From positions 1-64,000 of the forward strand of contig NZ_BAFC01000062.1 in assembly GCF_000248055.1 (NCBI RefSeq): DNA of 64,000 bases, read 5' to 3'. The translations under genes were made by a program, and so were the position numbers. Source of the DNA: Gordonia sputi NBRC 100414. GTDB lineage: Bacteria > Actinomycetota > Actinomycetes > Mycobacteriales > Mycobacteriaceae. Within the stretch, counting starts at the first letter, position 1, and each line of letters opens with the position of its first letter. The notes beneath the pieces were generated by a model. That model was not told where the DNA came from, searched no databases, and saw only the letters and a list, made by a program, of their open reading frames with translations. Below are positions 9,197 to 18,812 of this stretch, piece after piece.

Positions 9197-11698
9197 ATGT
9201 CTGTCGACATCGTCTTCGATGAACTCCTGATCAACGAGATCGCCGCTCGGTTTGATCTGCGAGATCCCAACAGACGGGCGCTGGAGGCAGTAATTAAGGC
9301 TGTCGGTGTTGCCACCCCTGAGGAGGGCTTCCCGGAGCTGGTAACCGACCTCGCCACCGGTGTTGGCAAGACCTACCTGATGTCTTCTCTGGTCGACTAC
9401 GCCGCGGCGCAGGGAGTTCGGCACGTGCTTGTGGTGACGCCGGGAAGCGTCATCCAGAACAAGACTCTGGACAATTTTGACGCCGCGTCGGCGAAGTACG
9501 TGGCCGGTGCCGACCACGAGCCCATCGTTATCACCCCCGACAATTTCAGGGCGGGCGCTGTTGGCGCGGCATTACGCGACCCGGACGCCTTGAAGGTGTT
9601 CGTGTTCAACGTCCAGCAGTTGATCCGTCCCTCGGACAAGGTCTCCCGCAAGGTCCGCGACACCGACGAGAACCTCGGCGATGACCTGTACTCCTATCTG
9701 GAGCAAGCCGGCGACCTGCTAGTGATCGCTGATGAGCACCACATCTACCACGAGAAGGCCACGGTGTTCTCGGCGGCGATTCGAGAGTTGAACCCGCTGG
9801 CGCTGATCGGTCTGACCGCGACACCTTCCAAGTCGGATCTGGGCAAGGTGATTTTTCAGTACACCCTCGGGGAGGCGATCGCGGACGGTCACGTGAAGAC
9901 CCCCGTGATCGTGTACCGAAAAGATGGGACTAAGGACGAGCGCACTCAGCTGGCTGATGCATGCCACCTGCTCCGGAAGAAGGAGACCGCTTACCGGCAG
10001 TTTCTCCTTACCCGGCCAGAGCTACCCCAGATCAAGCCAGTGCTCTTCGTCGTGTGCTCCTCGATTGACCACGCGACGGAGGTCGGACAGACACTCGCCC
10101 AGGACGGATTCATCGGGGATCCCGCTGCGGTCTTGGAGATCACGTCCCAGTCCTCCGACGAGGCTCTCGCCGCTCTCGCCGCTTGTGAGGCGCCGGAGTC
10201 ACCCGTCCGGGCGATCGTCAGCGTCAACATGCTCCGCGAAGGGTGGGACGTCCGCAACATCGCAGTGATCGTCGCGCTGCGGCGGTTGGCGTCGCAAGGA
10301 CTGACTGAGCAGATTCTCGGCCGAGGACTCAGGTTGCCGTTCGGCGTTCTCACGCAGGTAGCCATGGTCGATCAGGTTGACCTGGTAGCGCACGACTCGT
10401 ACCAGCAGCTGTTGGCGCAGAAGGATGCGCTTCGTGAGCGCATCGAGATCGCACCGTCCCAGGTCGACGTCGATGAGCAAGGCGCGGCGACGACTGCTGG
10501 CGACCTTGCAGTGCCTGACCCAGAGCTACCAACCAGCCCGACGAACCTGGGCGGGACGGGGCTCGAAGGCCACGCGGATCCCGATGAGGACGTCCTAGAA
10601 TCGCACCAGGGTTCGGGCACCGGCGCTCAGCCTTTCACGTTCACCGATACGGACAGCGGAGAAGACTCCGAGCCGAATCTTTTCACTCAAGAGACCGATG
10701 ACCGGATCGCCGAGCCCGTACCCCAGCCGACGGGACGGGTCGGGAACGCGCCACAGATTCCGTTCCCGAGACGCGTCGCCCGACTGACAGTGGCGTCGTT
10801 CAGCCTCTCAGACGTTCCGGATGGGGATGCGCAGGCTGCTGGTGCTCGGTTCATCACCGAGATCCCGACCTTCCTTGCCAAAGACGCATTGATCGCGACC
10901 CGCGACGAACACGACGACATCACCATCAAGGTTGCGCCGCAGAAGAACGTCGAGGCCCAGCAGATGTACCTCGGGATCGACACGATTCGTGAAGACTTGA
11001 CCGCAGCGATCTTCCGCCAGGTGGAGCAGTCGGCCTCGGAGAAGCGCGCGGCGCGACGGATCACCAATGCCTTCCTGAAGGGCGCTGGTGTCGTTACAGG
11101 GAACGAGACGGCCGAATGGGGTGAGAACCGCCGTCAGCAGGCGATCGGAGGCATGACCCGCCTCATCAAGGATGCCTACATTAAGCGCCCTCGCCAGATG
11201 GTCTACGACCTTGAACCCGTCACGCTGCCGATCGAGCCGGTGATCATCGACGCGGCGCGCGATGCCTACAGCGACACGTTCGTAAAGCACGTCCAATTCA
11301 GTGGCTGGCAGCGCAACATCATGCCCGTAGCAACCTTCGACGCGGGGTCGACTGAGTGGAAGATCGCCCACTTGCTCGACCGTGACGACGACATCGCCTG
11401 GTGGCTGAGGCTGTACACGAACGGCCCTGCCTTCATTCCGACGAGTCGAGATGGGAGCTATTTCCCTGACTTCATCGCGCTCGACACCGCGGGGGTCTAC
11501 TGGTTGATCGAAGGCAAATCCGACAAGAATGCTCTCGACGCCGACGTTCTCCGGAAACGGGAGGCCGCCGAGAACTGGGCGCGCTTCGTCCGGGACAAGG
11601 GCGAGTTCGGCGACTGGCACTACGTGTTCGCCACCGAGTCGCACATCAAGCACGCGGGTTCGTGGACCGCGCTGAAGGTTGCGACTGAACCTGAGTAG
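9197..11698 (+). CDS. res: Type III restriction endonuclease Res subunit (helicase-nuclease)
   Basis: 833 residues. SF2 helicase motifs: Walker A ATGVGKTYL (residues 53-61), DEHH box near 179 in VIADEHHIYHE, motif III GLTATPSK, and motif VI-type QILGRGLRLP. The C-terminus carries a PD-(D/E)XK nuclease: FPDFIAL, then YWLIEGKSD near 755-775. The protein translocates or diffuses on DNA after Mod recognises an unmethylated site, and cuts beside it. ATG 9197 follows the mod stop by 2 bases. A longer in-frame reading through mod exists but would overlap it, so it is not used. All key catalytic residues are present, so the enzyme looks functional. Confidence 0.87.
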   Translation: MSVDIVFDELLINEIAARFDLRDPNRRALEAVIKAVGVATPEEGFPELVTDLATGVGKTYLMSSLVDYAAAQGVRHVLVVTPGSVIQNKTLDNFDAASAKYVAGADHEPIVITPDNFRAGAVGAALRDPDALKVFVFNVQQLIRPSDKVSRKVRDTDENLGDDLYSYLEQAGDLLVIADEHHIYHEKATVFSAAIRELNPLALIGLTATPSKSDLGKVIFQYTLGEAIADGHVKTPVIVYRKDGTKDERTQLADACHLLRKKETAYRQFLLTRPELPQIKPVLFVVCSSIDHATEVGQTLAQDGFIGDPAAVLEITSQSSDEALAALAACEAPESPVRAIVSVNMLREGWDVRNIAVIVALRRLASQGLTEQILGRGLRLPFGVLTQVAMVDQVDLVAHDSYQQLLAQKDALRERIEIAPSQVDVDEQGAATTAGDLAVPDPELPTSPTNLGGTGLEGHADPDEDVLESHQGSGTGAQPFTFTDTDSGEDSEPNLFTQETDDRIAEPVPQPTGRVGNAPQIPFPRRVARLTVASFSLSDVPDGDAQAAGARFITEIPTFLAKDALIATRDEHDDITIKVAPQKNVEAQQMYLGIDTIREDLTAAIFRQVEQSASEKRAARRITNAFLKGAGVVTGNETAEWGENRRQQAIGGMTRLIKDAYIKRPRQMVYDLEPVTLPIEPVIIDAARDAYSDTFVKHVQFSGWQRNIMPVATFDAGSTEWKIAHLLDRDDDIAWWLRLYTNGPAFIPTSRDGSYFPDFIALDTAGVYWLIEGKSDKNALDADVLRKREAAENWARFVRDKGEFGDWHYVFATESHIKHAGSWTALKVATEPE

Positions 11699-11757
11699 AG
11701 CGGAGGGCTTGATCCTCGCCACCCCCGGCTCGGAGCGTGCCTGGTTACGTTGGTCCC

Positions 11758-13002
11758 GTGACCTTCACTGCGCTCCACCGCGTCCTCGGCCTGCCGCCCG
11801 GCCCAATCACCGACGAGATGCTCGACGAGGCCGTCGCTGCTGGTGTGGCCGAGACCGACGACCTCGATTGGAAGTCGGAGCTGCCACCGACCAGCAACCT
11901 GCCGTCGACTGACGTGCCCAAGGACATCGCCGCGATGGCCAACCGCGGAGGCGGCGTGATCGTGTACGGCGTCGAGGAGGACGAGAAGGCCGCGACCGGC
12001 CGCAGGGACACGGGCGAGTTCACCGAGAACCACGAGCGCACCTACCGCAAGGTTGCCGTGTCGGCCATCACCCCACCGGTCTTCGGCCTCGAGGTCTACC
12101 GTCTCGGCAGTGATCCCCGCGCCGTGGCAGTCGTCGTCCCTGCCAGCGTCGACGGACCACACCTGATCTACCGCGGCGAGTACTTCGGCGCACCCGTCCG
12201 GAACAACGCCGACACCGAGTGGATGAAGGAGCGGCAGATCGAGGCTGCCTACGGCGCCCGCTTCGACGAGCGGCGACGGTCCAGCGAAGCGATCGATGCG
12301 CTGTACGCCGAGATGCAGGCGGGCCGGGACACGGACAAACGAGCCTGGCTGATAGCGGTCGCCCACCCGCGCGTGCCAGGTGTCCTCGCCCGGCCGGACC
12401 GCGACGAAGCGCGCGCCGTCTTCGAGGAGTCGGTGCGCGTCGCGCTGAGCTACTCGGATCGCAACGGCGTGCACCCGCTTGAGCACGTGGACCGCCTGAA
12501 CCCTCGCCCCGGTCTCAAACGCTGGACCGCCCCGCCCGCGTCCACGCACAAGAGCTCGTACTGGAAGGAGGCGTGGGTCAGCGCCCACCACGACGGCTCC
12601 GTCACGCTGGCGGCTGCCATCGGCGCCCATCTCTCAGGGCCTTCGTCGCAGTTCGAGGGTCACGAGGTGGAAGCCCGAGCGATCGAGTCCGCGATCGCCG
12701 ACTTCACGGGCATAGTCCGTGCCGTCGCGGCACACTCGGGTCACGACGAGTACGAGGTAAGCGTCGGCATCGAGTGGGCCGGCACCCGTTCGCTCGTGAT
12801 CCTCACTGTCGACGGCACCGGGTACACCTACGACGGCGTCTCCACTCCGCTGGGGAAGTTCACGCGGGTGTCCTCGACGATCAACGCCGCAGCCTCCGAC
12901 CAGGAGTTTCACCGCCGCGTGTACGAACTCGCGGAGGACTGCATCAACCAGGGCGGGATTACGCATCTACACGTGATCGCGAAGCCGGCTGACCAGGAGT
13001 AG
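11758..13002 (+). CDS. AlbA_2/Schlafen-type putative nucleic-acid-binding protein
   Basis: About 414 residues. The N-terminal domain (about 30-170) has the AlbA_2 (PF04326) signature: DLDWKSELPP with conserved Glu, then KDIAAMANRGGGVIVYGVEE. The same domain occurs in animal Schlafen RNases and in many bacterial regulators and defence proteins. The C-terminal half is not recognised; it contains a His-Ser-Gly-His stretch and several beta-strand-like segments. The start is uncertain: GTG 11758 gives VTFTALHRV; GTG 11737 in the same frame has its GGAG too close. It follows res by 59 bases on the same strand, so it is likely part of the mod-res operon. Confidence 0.65.
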   Translation: MTFTALHRVLGLPPGPITDEMLDEAVAAGVAETDDLDWKSELPPTSNLPSTDVPKDIAAMANRGGGVIVYGVEEDEKAATGRRDTGEFTENHERTYRKVAVSAITPPVFGLEVYRLGSDPRAVAVVVPASVDGPHLIYRGEYFGAPVRNNADTEWMKERQIEAAYGARFDERRRSSEAIDALYAEMQAGRDTDKRAWLIAVAHPRVPGVLARPDRDEARAVFEESVRVALSYSDRNGVHPLEHVDRLNPRPGLKRWTAPPASTHKSSYWKEAWVSAHHDGSVTLAAAIGAHLSGPSSQFEGHEVEARAIESAIADFTGIVRAVAAHSGHDEYEVSVGIEWAGTRSLVILTVDGTGYTYDGVSTPLGKFTRVSSTINAAASDQEFHRRVYELAEDCINQGGITHLHVIAKPADQE

Positions 13003-13360
13003 GTCTCCGGTCGTCGATCTGAGCCACGTCCTCGCCCAGCCTGCGCCGCGGATGATCCCACTGCGGAGGCGTACTCAATTTAGAGGTGTTGGCCTGCACC
13101 TTTGCGAAGACCGGCGGCCGCTCCGCGTGTGTCCTCCCGCCGGTGTGGGGCCGAGCACCCTGGAGAGTCCTACTGTACTCACACCGCCTTGTCGACGGTG
13201 GCGCTGTCGAGCACCCCACGGAATGCGCTGGGGGCTGTTTGGGCCAGTTCGAGACTGAAAGTGACCGCGGCCGGATGGGTTGACAAGGCTTCACCGGGAT
13301 ACTGTCACGCTCGGTCCCTCTCAATCAACGATCCGGAAGAAACCGTCGCAAAATTCTAAG
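13003..13360. other. Gap between defence island and tRNA-Leu
   Basis: No gene is supported. Several overlapping short frames exist on both strands, but none has a recognisable domain or ribosome site. The segment adjoins the 3' side of the tRNA, where an integrated element would end, but I found no second copy of the tRNA 3' end here. Confidence 0.4.
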
Positions 13361-13400
13361 AAAACAAAAGGTCAGGCAGCATTTCCGCAACCTGACCTGA
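13356..13400 (-). terminator. Rho-independent terminator of tRNA-Leu
   Basis: On the minus strand AGGTCAGG pairs with CCTGACCT (8 bp, positions 13370-13377 and 13391-13398, 13-base loop) and is followed by TTTTGTTTTCTT. It lies about 30 bases beyond the 3' end of tRNA-Leu. Confidence 0.75.
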
Positions 13401-13426
13401 TGTACCGATTTGAGCTGAACTGCTCG

Positions 13427-13512
13427 TGGTGGGCGAAGGGGGACTTGAACCCCCACGTCCCGAAGGACACTGGCACCTGAAGCCAGCGCGTCTGCCATTC
13501 CGCCACTCGCCC
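13427..13512 (-). tRNA. tRNA-Leu (anticodon CAG)
   Basis: On the minus strand the gene starts GGGCGAGTGGCGGAATGG and ends with CCA encoded in the genome. The anticodon loop is CTTCAGG (anticodon CAG), there is a long variable arm with the TGTCCTTCGGGACG hairpin typical of leucine tRNAs, and the T-loop is GGTTCAAGTCC. The acceptor stem pairs GGGCGAG with TTCGCCC (one G-T pair). The accessory island lies directly on its 3' side. Confidence 0.95.
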
Positions 13513-13599
13513 GTGGCCGCCGAATTCGGCGGGCATGCCGTCGAACTGGGTAGCTCGACGACTGGAGAACGATAGCAACAATGCGGCGCCGATGTAAAA

Positions 13600-13770
13600 C
13601 TCGGGCGGGCGGGGGTCTCGACAGGCTCGACCAGCGTGGGTGGGGCTCGACCAGCGTGCGAGGTGGTCTCGACAAGCTCGACCAGCGGAGCGAGGCTCGA
13701 CCGGCGAGGGCGGGCTCGGGCAGCGAGTGGTCTCGACAAGCTCGACCAGCGGGTGTGGGCTCGACCCTGA
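13600..13770. repeat. Cluster of REP-like GGTCTCGACAAGCTCGACC repeats
   Basis: Three full or partial copies of the core GGTCTCGACAAGCTCGACC, followed by AGCGG, with several shorter CTCGACCAGCG copies between them. The core contains a CTCGAC/GTCGAG-type inverted repeat. The same family recurs at 24540-24920 and 31480-31770. The remainder of 13513-13888 has no gene. Confidence 0.85.
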
Positions 13771-13888
13771 AGCCATAGTTGAAGCTGCGGCGGTTGATCT
13801 GAGACGGTGTTAGCCGTAAGTATCGGTATCATCAATCAAGGTCACTTGCACGACGACACGCCACCAGGGCTGCGAAGGGAGGTCGACG

Positions 13889-15151
13889 ATGGGAATCCTG
13901 CAACGATTCGAGCGCAAACTCGAGGGGGCCGTCGACGACGGCTTTGCGCGCGTTTTCGGTGGTCAGGTTGCTCCGCAGGAGATCGAGAACGGCCTGCAGC
14001 GCGAGGCCGAGGAGTCGTTGGAGAGCCTCGGCGACGGCACGGTGCTGGCGGCGAACAGCTACTCATTGTTGTTCAGCCCGACCGACCACCAGCACATCGC
14101 CACTGAGTACGAGTTGAACCGCAAGACGTTCTCCAAGCACCTGGAAAACTTCATCGCCGACAACGGATGGCAGACGTATGGGAAGGTCGTCGTAGAGTTC
14201 GACCAATCGCCGTCGTTGCACACCGGTATCTTTCGTGCCCGTGGTCGGGTCGATCCGGATGCGAGCCCGCGTCCGGTCGGATCCGCTCCAGGCGCGGGTA
14301 ACGATGCTTCAGAACCACCGCGGGCCGCACGTGGTTGGCCCCCGGGGCCGCAAGCCCAGCCGCCGACTGCCGGTCCGCCCCCACAACCACACGCACCACA
14401 ACAAGTAGGAGTCCCAGCCATGACGCAGAACCCCGGTTACGACCAGCGGCGAGGCGCAGAACCCGCTTACGACGACGCCCGGGGCTACGGCCAGGGCCAG
14501 CAGGAACACGGACACGAGTACGCCCAGCAGGGCTACGACTACCAGCAGGGCGGCTACGGACAGGGCTACGAGCAGGCTCCCGGCTACGGACAGCAGGGTG
14601 GCTACTACCCGGCGCAGGGCCAGCAGCCCGCATACGGATACGAGCAGCAGGGATACGAGCAGCAGGGTTACGCTCAGCAGCCCGGCTACGACCAGGGCTA
14701 CGCACAGCAGCCCGGATACGGCCAGCAGGACTACGACTACGCCCAGGGCTACCCGCAACAGGGTTACGACCAGGGCTACGGCCAGCAGGGATATGAGCAG
14801 GGCTACGCACAGCAGCCCGGCTACGGATACGACCAGGGCTACGGACACCCCGGCGGCTACGCACCCGCAGCGATCACGCTGCTCCTCGAAGACGGCAGCA
14901 ACCGCACCTTCCAGTTGCGTGAGGGCTCCAACGTCATCGGTCGCGGCCAGGATGCGCAGTTCCGCCTCCCCGACACCGGCGTCTCGCGTCGCCACGTCGA
15001 GATCCGCTGGGACGGCAGCACCGCCATGCTCACCGACCTCAACTCCACCAACGGCACGACCGTCAACGACGTCCAGGTCAACAGCTGGGAGCTCGCCGAC
15101 GGCGACCGCATCCGCATCGGTCATTCGGACATCACCGTCCGGTTCCAGTAA
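13889..15151 (+). CDS. fhaA: FhaA, FHA-domain protein of peptidoglycan regulation
   Basis: 420 residues. The N-terminal DUF3662 domain (about 1-115; [19 protein letters not shown]) is the FhaA signature. A long linker (about 120-330) follows, rich in Gly, Tyr and Gln, with repeats of the type [15 protein letters not shown]. The C-terminal FHA domain (about 340-420) has the phosphothreonine-binding residues GRG, SRRHVEI and NSTNGT. In mycobacteria FhaA binds phosphorylated MurJ and links PknB to lipid II transport. GGGAGG at 13876-13881 sets the ATG start. The linker is prion-like in composition and its tandem Q/Y units probably vary in length between strains. Confidence 0.93.
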   Translation: MGILQRFERKLEGAVDDGFARVFGGQVAPQEIENGLQREAEESLESLGDGTVLAANSYSLLFSPTDHQHIATEYELNRKTFSKHLENFIADNGWQTYGKVVVEFDQSPSLHTGIFRARGRVDPDASPRPVGSAPGAGNDASEPPRAARGWPPGPQAQPPTAGPPPQPHAPQQVGVPAMTQNPGYDQRRGAEPAYDDARGYGQGQQEHGHEYAQQGYDYQQGGYGQGYEQAPGYGQQGGYYPAQGQQPAYGYEQQGYEQQGYAQQPGYDQGYAQQPGYGQQDYDYAQGYPQQGYDQGYGQQGYEQGYAQQPGYGYDQGYGHPGGYAPAAITLLLEDGSNRTFQLREGSNVIGRGQDAQFRLPDTGVSRRHVEIRWDGSTAMLTDLNSTNGTTVNDVQVNSWELADGDRIRIGHSDITVRFQ

Positions 15152-15316
15152 GGCCGCTGCACCTGCCAGTTAGCCGGATCGACGCCCGTGGCATCGTCTG
15201 ATGACGCCCGGCGTCGATACACAACTGTCACTTTCGAATGACGGTGATCGGGACTCTGGCCCATAAGATGCAGTCGGGATCCGTTGTCGCACGCGAAGCG
15301 TCGGCACGCGGACGTA

Positions 15317-15353
15317 CTTTGTAGTGACGGATGCTTGCTTTGTAGTGACGGAT
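15317..15353 (+). repeat. Two direct 16-bp repeats 21 bp apart upstream of fhaB
   Basis: CTTTGTAGTGACGGAT occurs at 15317-15332 and again at 15338-15353. The 21-bp period places both copies on the same face of the helix, just upstream of the fhaB ribosome site (GAGGTGAGG, 15360-15368). This could be a two-site operator or a chance local duplication. Confidence 0.6.
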
Positions 15354-15375
15354 ACTCGGGGAGGTGAGGACTTAG

Positions 15376-15840
15376 ATGCAGGGCTTGGTTCTGCAGTTGA
15401 CCCGTATCGGGTTTCTGGTCCTCCTCTGGTTGTTCGTCTACGCGGTCATCCGCACCCTGCGCGCCGACATCGCCACGGCGTCGGGCTCACGCCTCTCCCG
15501 CTACTCCGGCGCCGACCGGCGTCGTCGAAAATCCGCGACGGCCAAGGGGTCGGCACGCTATCTGGTCGTCACGCACGGCGCTCTGGCGAATACGCGCATC
15601 ACCTTGGGTCAGCAGCCGGTCCTGATCGGCCGAGCCGACGATTCGACGCTCGTCCTCACCGACGACTACGCGTCGGAACGCCACGCACGGCTCTCGCGCC
15701 GCGGCGACGACTGGTACGTCGAAGACCTCGGTTCGACGAACGGCACCTACCTCGACCGCTCGAAGGTGACCACAGCCGTGCGCGTCCCGTTGAGCACGCC
15801 GATCCGTATCGGCAAGACCGTGATCGAGTTGCGCCCGTGA
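15376..15840 (+). CDS. fhaB: FhaB (FipA), membrane-anchored FHA protein
   Basis: 154 residues: one N-terminal membrane segment (about 8-28, LTRIGFLVLLWLFVYAVI), a basic linker, then an FHA domain (about 60-154) with LIGRADD, ASERHARL and DLGSTNGTYL. In mycobacteria FhaB/FipA links FtsZ and FtsQ and is a PknA substrate. GAGGTGAGG precedes the ATG. Its TGA overlaps the GTG of pstP (GTGA), the first of a chain of overlapping junctions down to pknB. Confidence 0.93.
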   Translation: MQGLVLQLTRIGFLVLLWLFVYAVIRTLRADIATASGSRLSRYSGADRRRRKSATAKGSARYLVVTHGALANTRITLGQQPVLIGRADDSTLVLTDDYASERHARLSRRGDDWYVEDLGSTNGTYLDRSKVTTAVRVPLSTPIRIGKTVIELRP

Positions 15841-17372
15841 CACTGGTGTTGCGCTACATCGCGCGGAGCGATCGTGGGTTGGTCCGCGCGAACAACGAAG
15901 ACTCGTTCTACGCCGGTCCCCGACTACTCGCACTCGCCGACGGCATGGGCGGACATGCGGCGGGCGAGGTGGCCAGCCAGTTGGTCATTCAGGCGCTACG
16001 CACACTCGACGACGACGAGCCCGGCGGCGATCTGCTCGCCGCCCTCGACCGCGCAACCCACCGCGGCAACGCGGCCATCGCCGCACAGGTCGAACGCTCC
16101 CCCGACCTCGACGGCATGGGCACGACGCTGACCGCGATCCTGTTCGCGGGCAGCAGGATCGGGCTCGCCCACATCGGTGACTCGCGCGGCTACCTCTTCC
16201 GCGACGGCGAGCTCACACAGATCACGCGCGACGACACTTTCGTCCAGACGCTGGTCGACGAAGGTCGTATCACCGCCGAGCAGGCACACACCCATCCGCA
16301 ACGCTCGCTCATCATGCGCGCGCTGACCGGTACGGAGGTCGAGCCGACTCTCACGATCCGCGAGGCACGCGCCGGCGATCGGTACCTGCTGTGCAGCGAC
16401 GGACTCTCCGACGTCGTGAGCGAGGAGACCATCTCCGAGACGCTCGGCTCCATCGACGACGAGAAGGAGTGCGCCGACCGTCTCATCGAACTCGCACTGC
16501 GCGGCGGCGGCCCCGACAACGTGAGCGTCGTACTGGCCGACGTCGTCGACACGCAGTATGGCGAGTCGCGACCCATCGTCGGCGGTGCGGCGGGCGACGA
16601 CGCCGAGCAGAACTACACGCCCGATCCCAAGACCGCGGCCGGTAGGGCCGCAGCACTGCGTCCGCCGGCAGCAGCTCCCCAGCGTCCGACGATCCTCACA
16701 GACGACGAGAACGAGCCTCCGCAGCGTCGAAGTCGTTGGGGCCGTTGGGTTTTTGCGGGCATCGTGGCGCTGGTCATCGCAGCGCTGATCGCAGGCTTCT
16801 TCCTGACCCGCGGACTGTTGCGCAGCACGTATTACGTCGGCGAAGACAACAACAAGGTCACCATCTTCCAGGGCTCGCCCGACAAGATCCTGTTCTTCTC
16901 GTCGAGCAAGGCGTCGGAGAGGGTCTGCGTCACCAACGTCGCGACCGACGCCCCGACCGTGAGTTTCCAGTCGGTCGACAGCAAGGACGAGTGCCGTCGG
17001 CTGAGCCTGTCCGACCTGGACTCGGCCAGCGTGAACACCGTCCGCACCTTCGGGGTGAGCAAGGTCGACCTCGACGACGCCCGCAACCGGGTACGTCGAC
17101 TCACCTTCCTACCCCTGTGCCGACCCGCGCCGACCACCACCGAGCCCGCGCCGGCGCCCGGCGCGACACCCGGAGCCCCCACGCCCGGCACACCGCCTCC
17201 CGCGAGCCCGGCACCGAACACCGCCCTGCCCGCGCGGTTCACGCTGCCGCCGGTCGCCGAGCCGTCGAGTCCGGCCCCATCGACAACTTCTGTCCCGTCG
17301 ACGACGCCCGCCCCTTCCGGTTCGACGCCTGCGCAGCCTCAATTCGACGACGGACCGTGTCGGGAACCGTAG
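15837..17372 (+). CDS. pstP: PstP, PP2C-type Ser/Thr phosphatase
   Basis: 511 residues. The PP2C metal-binding motifs are complete: RANNEDSF (about 18-25), ADGMGGHAAG (about 34-43), DGMGTTL, IGDSRGYL, CSDGLSDVV (about 187-195) and GGPDNVSVV (about 225). One membrane segment near 303-326 (WVFAGIVALVIAALIAGFF) is followed by an outside region and a Pro/Thr-rich tail. The enzyme dephosphorylates PknA, PknB and their targets. The GTG start at 15837 overlaps the fhaB stop; a longer upstream reading would overlap fhaB and is rejected. Confidence 0.94.
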   Translation: MTLVLRYIARSDRGLVRANNEDSFYAGPRLLALADGMGGHAAGEVASQLVIQALRTLDDDEPGGDLLAALDRATHRGNAAIAAQVERSPDLDGMGTTLTAILFAGSRIGLAHIGDSRGYLFRDGELTQITRDDTFVQTLVDEGRITAEQAHTHPQRSLIMRALTGTEVEPTLTIREARAGDRYLLCSDGLSDVVSEETISETLGSIDDEKECADRLIELALRGGGPDNVSVVLADVVDTQYGESRPIVGGAAGDDAEQNYTPDPKTAAGRAAALRPPAAAPQRPTILTDDENEPPQRRSRWGRWVFAGIVALVIAALIAGFFLTRGLLRSTYYVGEDNNKVTIFQGSPDKILFFSSSKASERVCVTNVATDAPTVSFQSVDSKDECRRLSLSDLDSASVNTVRTFGVSKVDLDDARNRVRRLTFLPLCRPAPTTTEPAPAPGATPGAPTPGTPPPASPAPNTALPARFTLPPVAEPSSPAPSTTSVPSTTPAPSGSTPAQPQFDDGPCREP

Positions 17373-18812
17373 ATGTCGCAACCGTCGAATCCTCAAGCCC
17401 AGCACGCGCCGCCGCGTGAACCGGCCCGCCAGACCGGGCGCACCGTCGAGATGATCCTCCTGATCTTCGCGATCGGTGTGGTGACGATCGCCTTGATCAT
17501 CGTGCAGGCCGCACAGAGCCAGTCACTGACGTGGGATCTGCTCAAGTACGTGGCCGCCTACACGGCGCTGTTCGCGATCGCGCATCTCGTCGTACGACGG
17601 TATGCGCCCCACGCCGATCCGGTGCTGTTGCCAATTGTGGCCGTGCTCAACGGAATCGGGCTCGTGCTGATCCACCGCCTCGACCTCGGGTCGGGTCCGC
17701 GTGGCGAGGAGATCAGCCCGACCGAGCAGACCAACAACGCCGATCAGCAGTTGTTGTGGGCGTTGCTCGGCATCATCGTGTTCGCGGTGATCCTGATCTT
17801 CATCCGCGATCACCGGACACTCTCGCGCTACGCGTACACCCTTGGCCTCGGCGGCGTGATCTTCTTGGCGATTCCGGCGATCCTGCCGGCGTCGATGTCG
17901 GAGATCAACGGGTCGAAGAACTGGATTCGCACGCCTATCTTCAACATTCAGCCCGGCGAGTTCTCCAAGATCCTGATCATCATCTTCACCGCGGCGTTGC
18001 TGGTCTCCAAGCGCGACCTGTTCACGACGGCCGGTAAGCACTTCCTCGGGATGGACCTGCCGCGTGCCCGCGACCTCGGACCGCTGCTGATCGCGTGGCT
18101 GGTGACCATCGGCATCTTCGCCCTCGAGAACGACCTCGGCGGGCCGCTGCTGATCTTCTCGACGATCCTCGCGATGCTCTACGTCGCCACCGGCCGAGCG
18201 GGCTGGGTGGCGATCGGTGTCACCCTTTTCGTCGCGGGAGCGGTACTGGCGTACCAGTTGTTCCCGCATCTGCAGGTGCGCGTTCAGGTGTGGCAAGACC
18301 CCTTCGCGACCTTCGACACCACCGGTTATCAAGTGGGACAGAGCCTCTTCGGGCTCGCGACCGGCGGATTGTTCGGCACCGGACTCGGCTCCGGGCGCCC
18401 CAACATCGTTCCGTTCGCCAACACCGACTTCATCATCGCGACCATCGGTGAGGAGCTCGGCCTGGTCGGGCTGACGGCCGTGATGATGCTCTACCTGATC
18501 TTCGTGATGCGCGGTCTGCGCACGGGTGTCGCCGTCCGCGACAGCTTCGGCAAACTGCTCGCCACCGGCCTCTCGTTCACGATGGCCGTTCAGATCTTCG
18601 TGGTCGTCGGCGGCGTCACCAAACTCATCCCGCTGACCGGTCTCACGACGCCGTTCGTGTCGTACGGCGGGTCGTCGTTGCTGGCGAACTACATCCTGCT
18701 CGCGCTGCTGATCCGCGTCTCCAACGCCGCGCGCGAACCCGACCCGACGAAGCGTCGGCCTACGCCGAAGCCCATTGAGTCGCTGCCGACACAGGCGGTG
18801 CGGCAGGCATGA
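17373..18812 (+). CDS. rodA: RodA/FtsW-family SEDS peptidoglycan glycosyltransferase
   Basis: 479 residues with about ten to twelve membrane helices across the length. SEDS features: GSKNWI (SEIDGSKNWI region about 170-180), [14 protein letters not shown] with the catalytic-type Asp, and the C-terminal [18 protein letters not shown]. It polymerises lipid II during elongation, partnered with the class B PBP encoded next. The ATG directly follows the pstP stop. Confidence 0.94.
   Translation: MSQPSNPQAQHAPPREPARQTGRTVEMILLIFAIGVVTIALIIVQAAQSQSLTWDLLKYVAAYTALFAIAHLVVRRYAPHADPVLLPIVAVLNGIGLVLIHRLDLGSGPRGEEISPTEQTNNADQQLLWALLGIIVFAVILIFIRDHRTLSRYAYTLGLGGVIFLAIPAILPASMSEINGSKNWIRTPIFNIQPGEFSKILIIIFTAALLVSKRDLFTTAGKHFLGMDLPRARDLGPLLIAWLVTIGIFALENDLGGPLLIFSTILAMLYVATGRAGWVAIGVTLFVAGAVLAYQLFPHLQVRVQVWQDPFATFDTTGYQVGQSLFGLATGGLFGTGLGSGRPNIVPFANTDFIIATIGEELGLVGLTAVMMLYLIFVMRGLRTGVAVRDSFGKLLATGLSFTMAVQIFVVVGGVTKLIPLTGLTTPFVSYGGSSLLANYILLALLIRVSNAAREPDPTKRRPTPKPIESLPTQAVRQA

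Noticed and set aside
15324-15836. N-terminal extension of PstP reading through fhaB.
   Set aside because: It would overlap the whole fhaB gene in another frame. Conserved PP2C sequence starts right at GTG 15837, which overlaps the fhaB stop.
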